Program-made: the position numbers and the translations under genes | From: Lactococcus fujiensis JCM 16395 | GTDB taxonomy: Bacteria > Bacillota > Bacilli > Lactobacillales > Streptococcaceae | Assembly: GCF_002441655.1 (NCBI RefSeq) | Contig: NZ_JXJU01000008.1 | Coordinates: 1-64,000, forward strand | DNA: 64,000 nucleotides | Direction of reading: 5' to 3' | Shown here: in pieces, positions 63,341 through 64,000 of the stretch | Position numbering within the stretch: position 1 is the stretch's first letter | Layout: every line of letters starts with the position of its first letter | The notes under the pieces: model-generated | Databases searched by the model: none | Told to the model about the DNA's origin: nothing | Seen by the model: the letters and a program-made list of their open reading frames with translations, nothing else

Positions 63341-64000
63341 CTAATCTAATTTTTGTTGAGAAATTCGCGTTCTTACTTGTGAAATCAAACGCATTTTATG
63401 ATTCCAAAGTTCTTGTGACAAGTCTACTGGATAGGGTTGAGGGTTAAGGTCACGTTTGTATTCATCCCAAAGTTCAAATAAATTTTCTTTTGAAAATGCT
63501 TTAATTTCGGCAAGACTTGGTAAATCATACACTAATTCACCATGATTAAATATTGTTGTGAGTAATGGTTTAGCATTGAAATCACGGACGTTCTTATTGA
63601 TGTAAGTATACAATGGGTGGAACATGTAAATCTCATCAGCCAAATCAGGGCGCTCATCGGAAAAAGTCACATAATCACCTTCTGATTTTCCATCTGAGGC
63701 GCGTGTAATACGCCAAACTTGTTTTTTGCCTGGTGTTGTCACTTTTTCGGCATTGCTTGAAATCTTAATGGTATCACGCATTTCACCCTTGTCGCCTTCA
63801 ATTGAAACAAGTTTATATACCGCACCTAGGGCTGGCTGATCATAGGCTGTAATTAATTTTGTCCCGACGCCCCACACATCAATTTTGGCTTTCTGCATTT
63901 TCAAACTTAAAATGGTCGATTCATCCAAATCATTTGAAGCATATATTTTTGCTTCAGTAAAACCGGCGTCATCTAATTGTTGACGGACTTTTTTAGAAAT
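63341..64000 (-). CDS. pncB: Nicotinate phosphoribosyltransferase (N-terminus beyond right edge)
   Basis: The C-terminal 219 residues are present; the frame continues openly to base 64000 through VRQQLDDAGFTEAKIYASND and DESTILSLKMQKAKID, then VWGVGTKLITAYDQPALG, the phosphate-binding segment of PncB. The enzyme makes nicotinate mononucleotide from nicotinate and PRPP, the first step of the salvage path completed by nadE. An ORF starting at 63928 is only an internal TTG of this gene. Confidence 0.9.
   Translation of the reverse strand: MSKKVRQQLDDAGFTEAKIYASNDLDESTILSLKMQKAKIDVWGVGTKLITAYDQPALGAVYKLVSIEGDKGEMRDTIKISSNAEKVTTPGKKQVWRITRASDGKSEGDYVTFSDERPDLADEIYMFHPLYTYINKNVRDFNAKPLLTTIFNHGELVYDLPSLAEIKAFSKENLFELWDEYKRDLNPQPYPVDLSQELWNHKMRLISQVRTRISQQKLD

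Overview
The window is low-GC Firmicute chromosome. Gene content and order (murB-potABCD; dfrA-small membrane ORF-clpX-ysxC-folBKP-nudix-folC; xpt-pbuX; tpiA, ldh, gyrA, lepA; murT/gatD) point to Lactococcus or a close Streptococcaceae relative. The non-fused folK and the absence of folE beside it suggest a species other than the usual L. lactis arrangement. Species assignment is inference. Almost everything is transcribed leftward (minus strand). No rRNA, tRNA, CRISPR array or intact insertion sequence is visible.

Layout. 1-2.0 kb: a broken membrane-protein tail, a Cof-type HAD phosphatase and a decayed tyrosine-integrase relic. 2.0-7.4 kb: murB, then a promoter-to-terminator segment that looks like a roughly 300-nt structured RNA, then the polyamine ABC importer potABCD. 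7.6-15.8 kb: a decayed ORF, an isochorismatase-like hydrolase, a deoxynucleoside kinase and the folate cluster with clpX and ysxC. 16-21 kb: a putative small RNA, trmL, an HU-like pseudogene, then guanine salvage (xpt-pbuX behind a guanine riboswitch; guaC with a PurBox). 21-23.7 kb: a membrane protein, a NagD-type phosphatase, an acyl-ACP thioesterase and dCMP deaminase. 23.8-31.5 kb: an accessory redox island (LysR, NAD(P)-binding protein, MFS pump, aldo/keto reductase, zinc alcohol dehydrogenase, carboxymuconolactone decarboxylase-like protein, cupin, TMEM175-like channel), partly decayed: a second NAD(P)-binding gene and a MerR regulator carry in-frame stops. 31.6-36.9 kb: a YjzC-like small protein, a small winged-helix protein, a MarR/MFS/DUF4811 efflux operon, a GH25 muramidase and hemW. 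37-48 kb: an Ntn hydrolase, tpiA, an LDH-family dehydrogenase, ribF, truB, tag, pcrA, an SDR and a 63-aa protein. 48-57 kb: apbE, gyrA, lepA, budA and the MurT/GatD amidation pair. 57-64 kb: a FtsX-type ABC system, a secreted Rpf/Apf-like cell-wall protein with a long leader, and NAD salvage (nadE, an acetyltransferase, pncB cut by the right edge).

Cross-cutting observations. (1) At least six genes have a sigma-A type -10 box placed so that transcription should begin at or within a base or two of the start codon, implying leaderless mRNAs (ysxC, LysR, the Ntn hydrolase, truB, the 63-aa protein, murT). (2) The palindrome GTCA-N4-TGAC occurs at least 13 times, in both terminators and coding regions, more than base composition predicts. 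(3) Three genes are interrupted by in-frame stops with the reading frame otherwise intact, so decay is recent, or sequencing errors or readthrough are involved.
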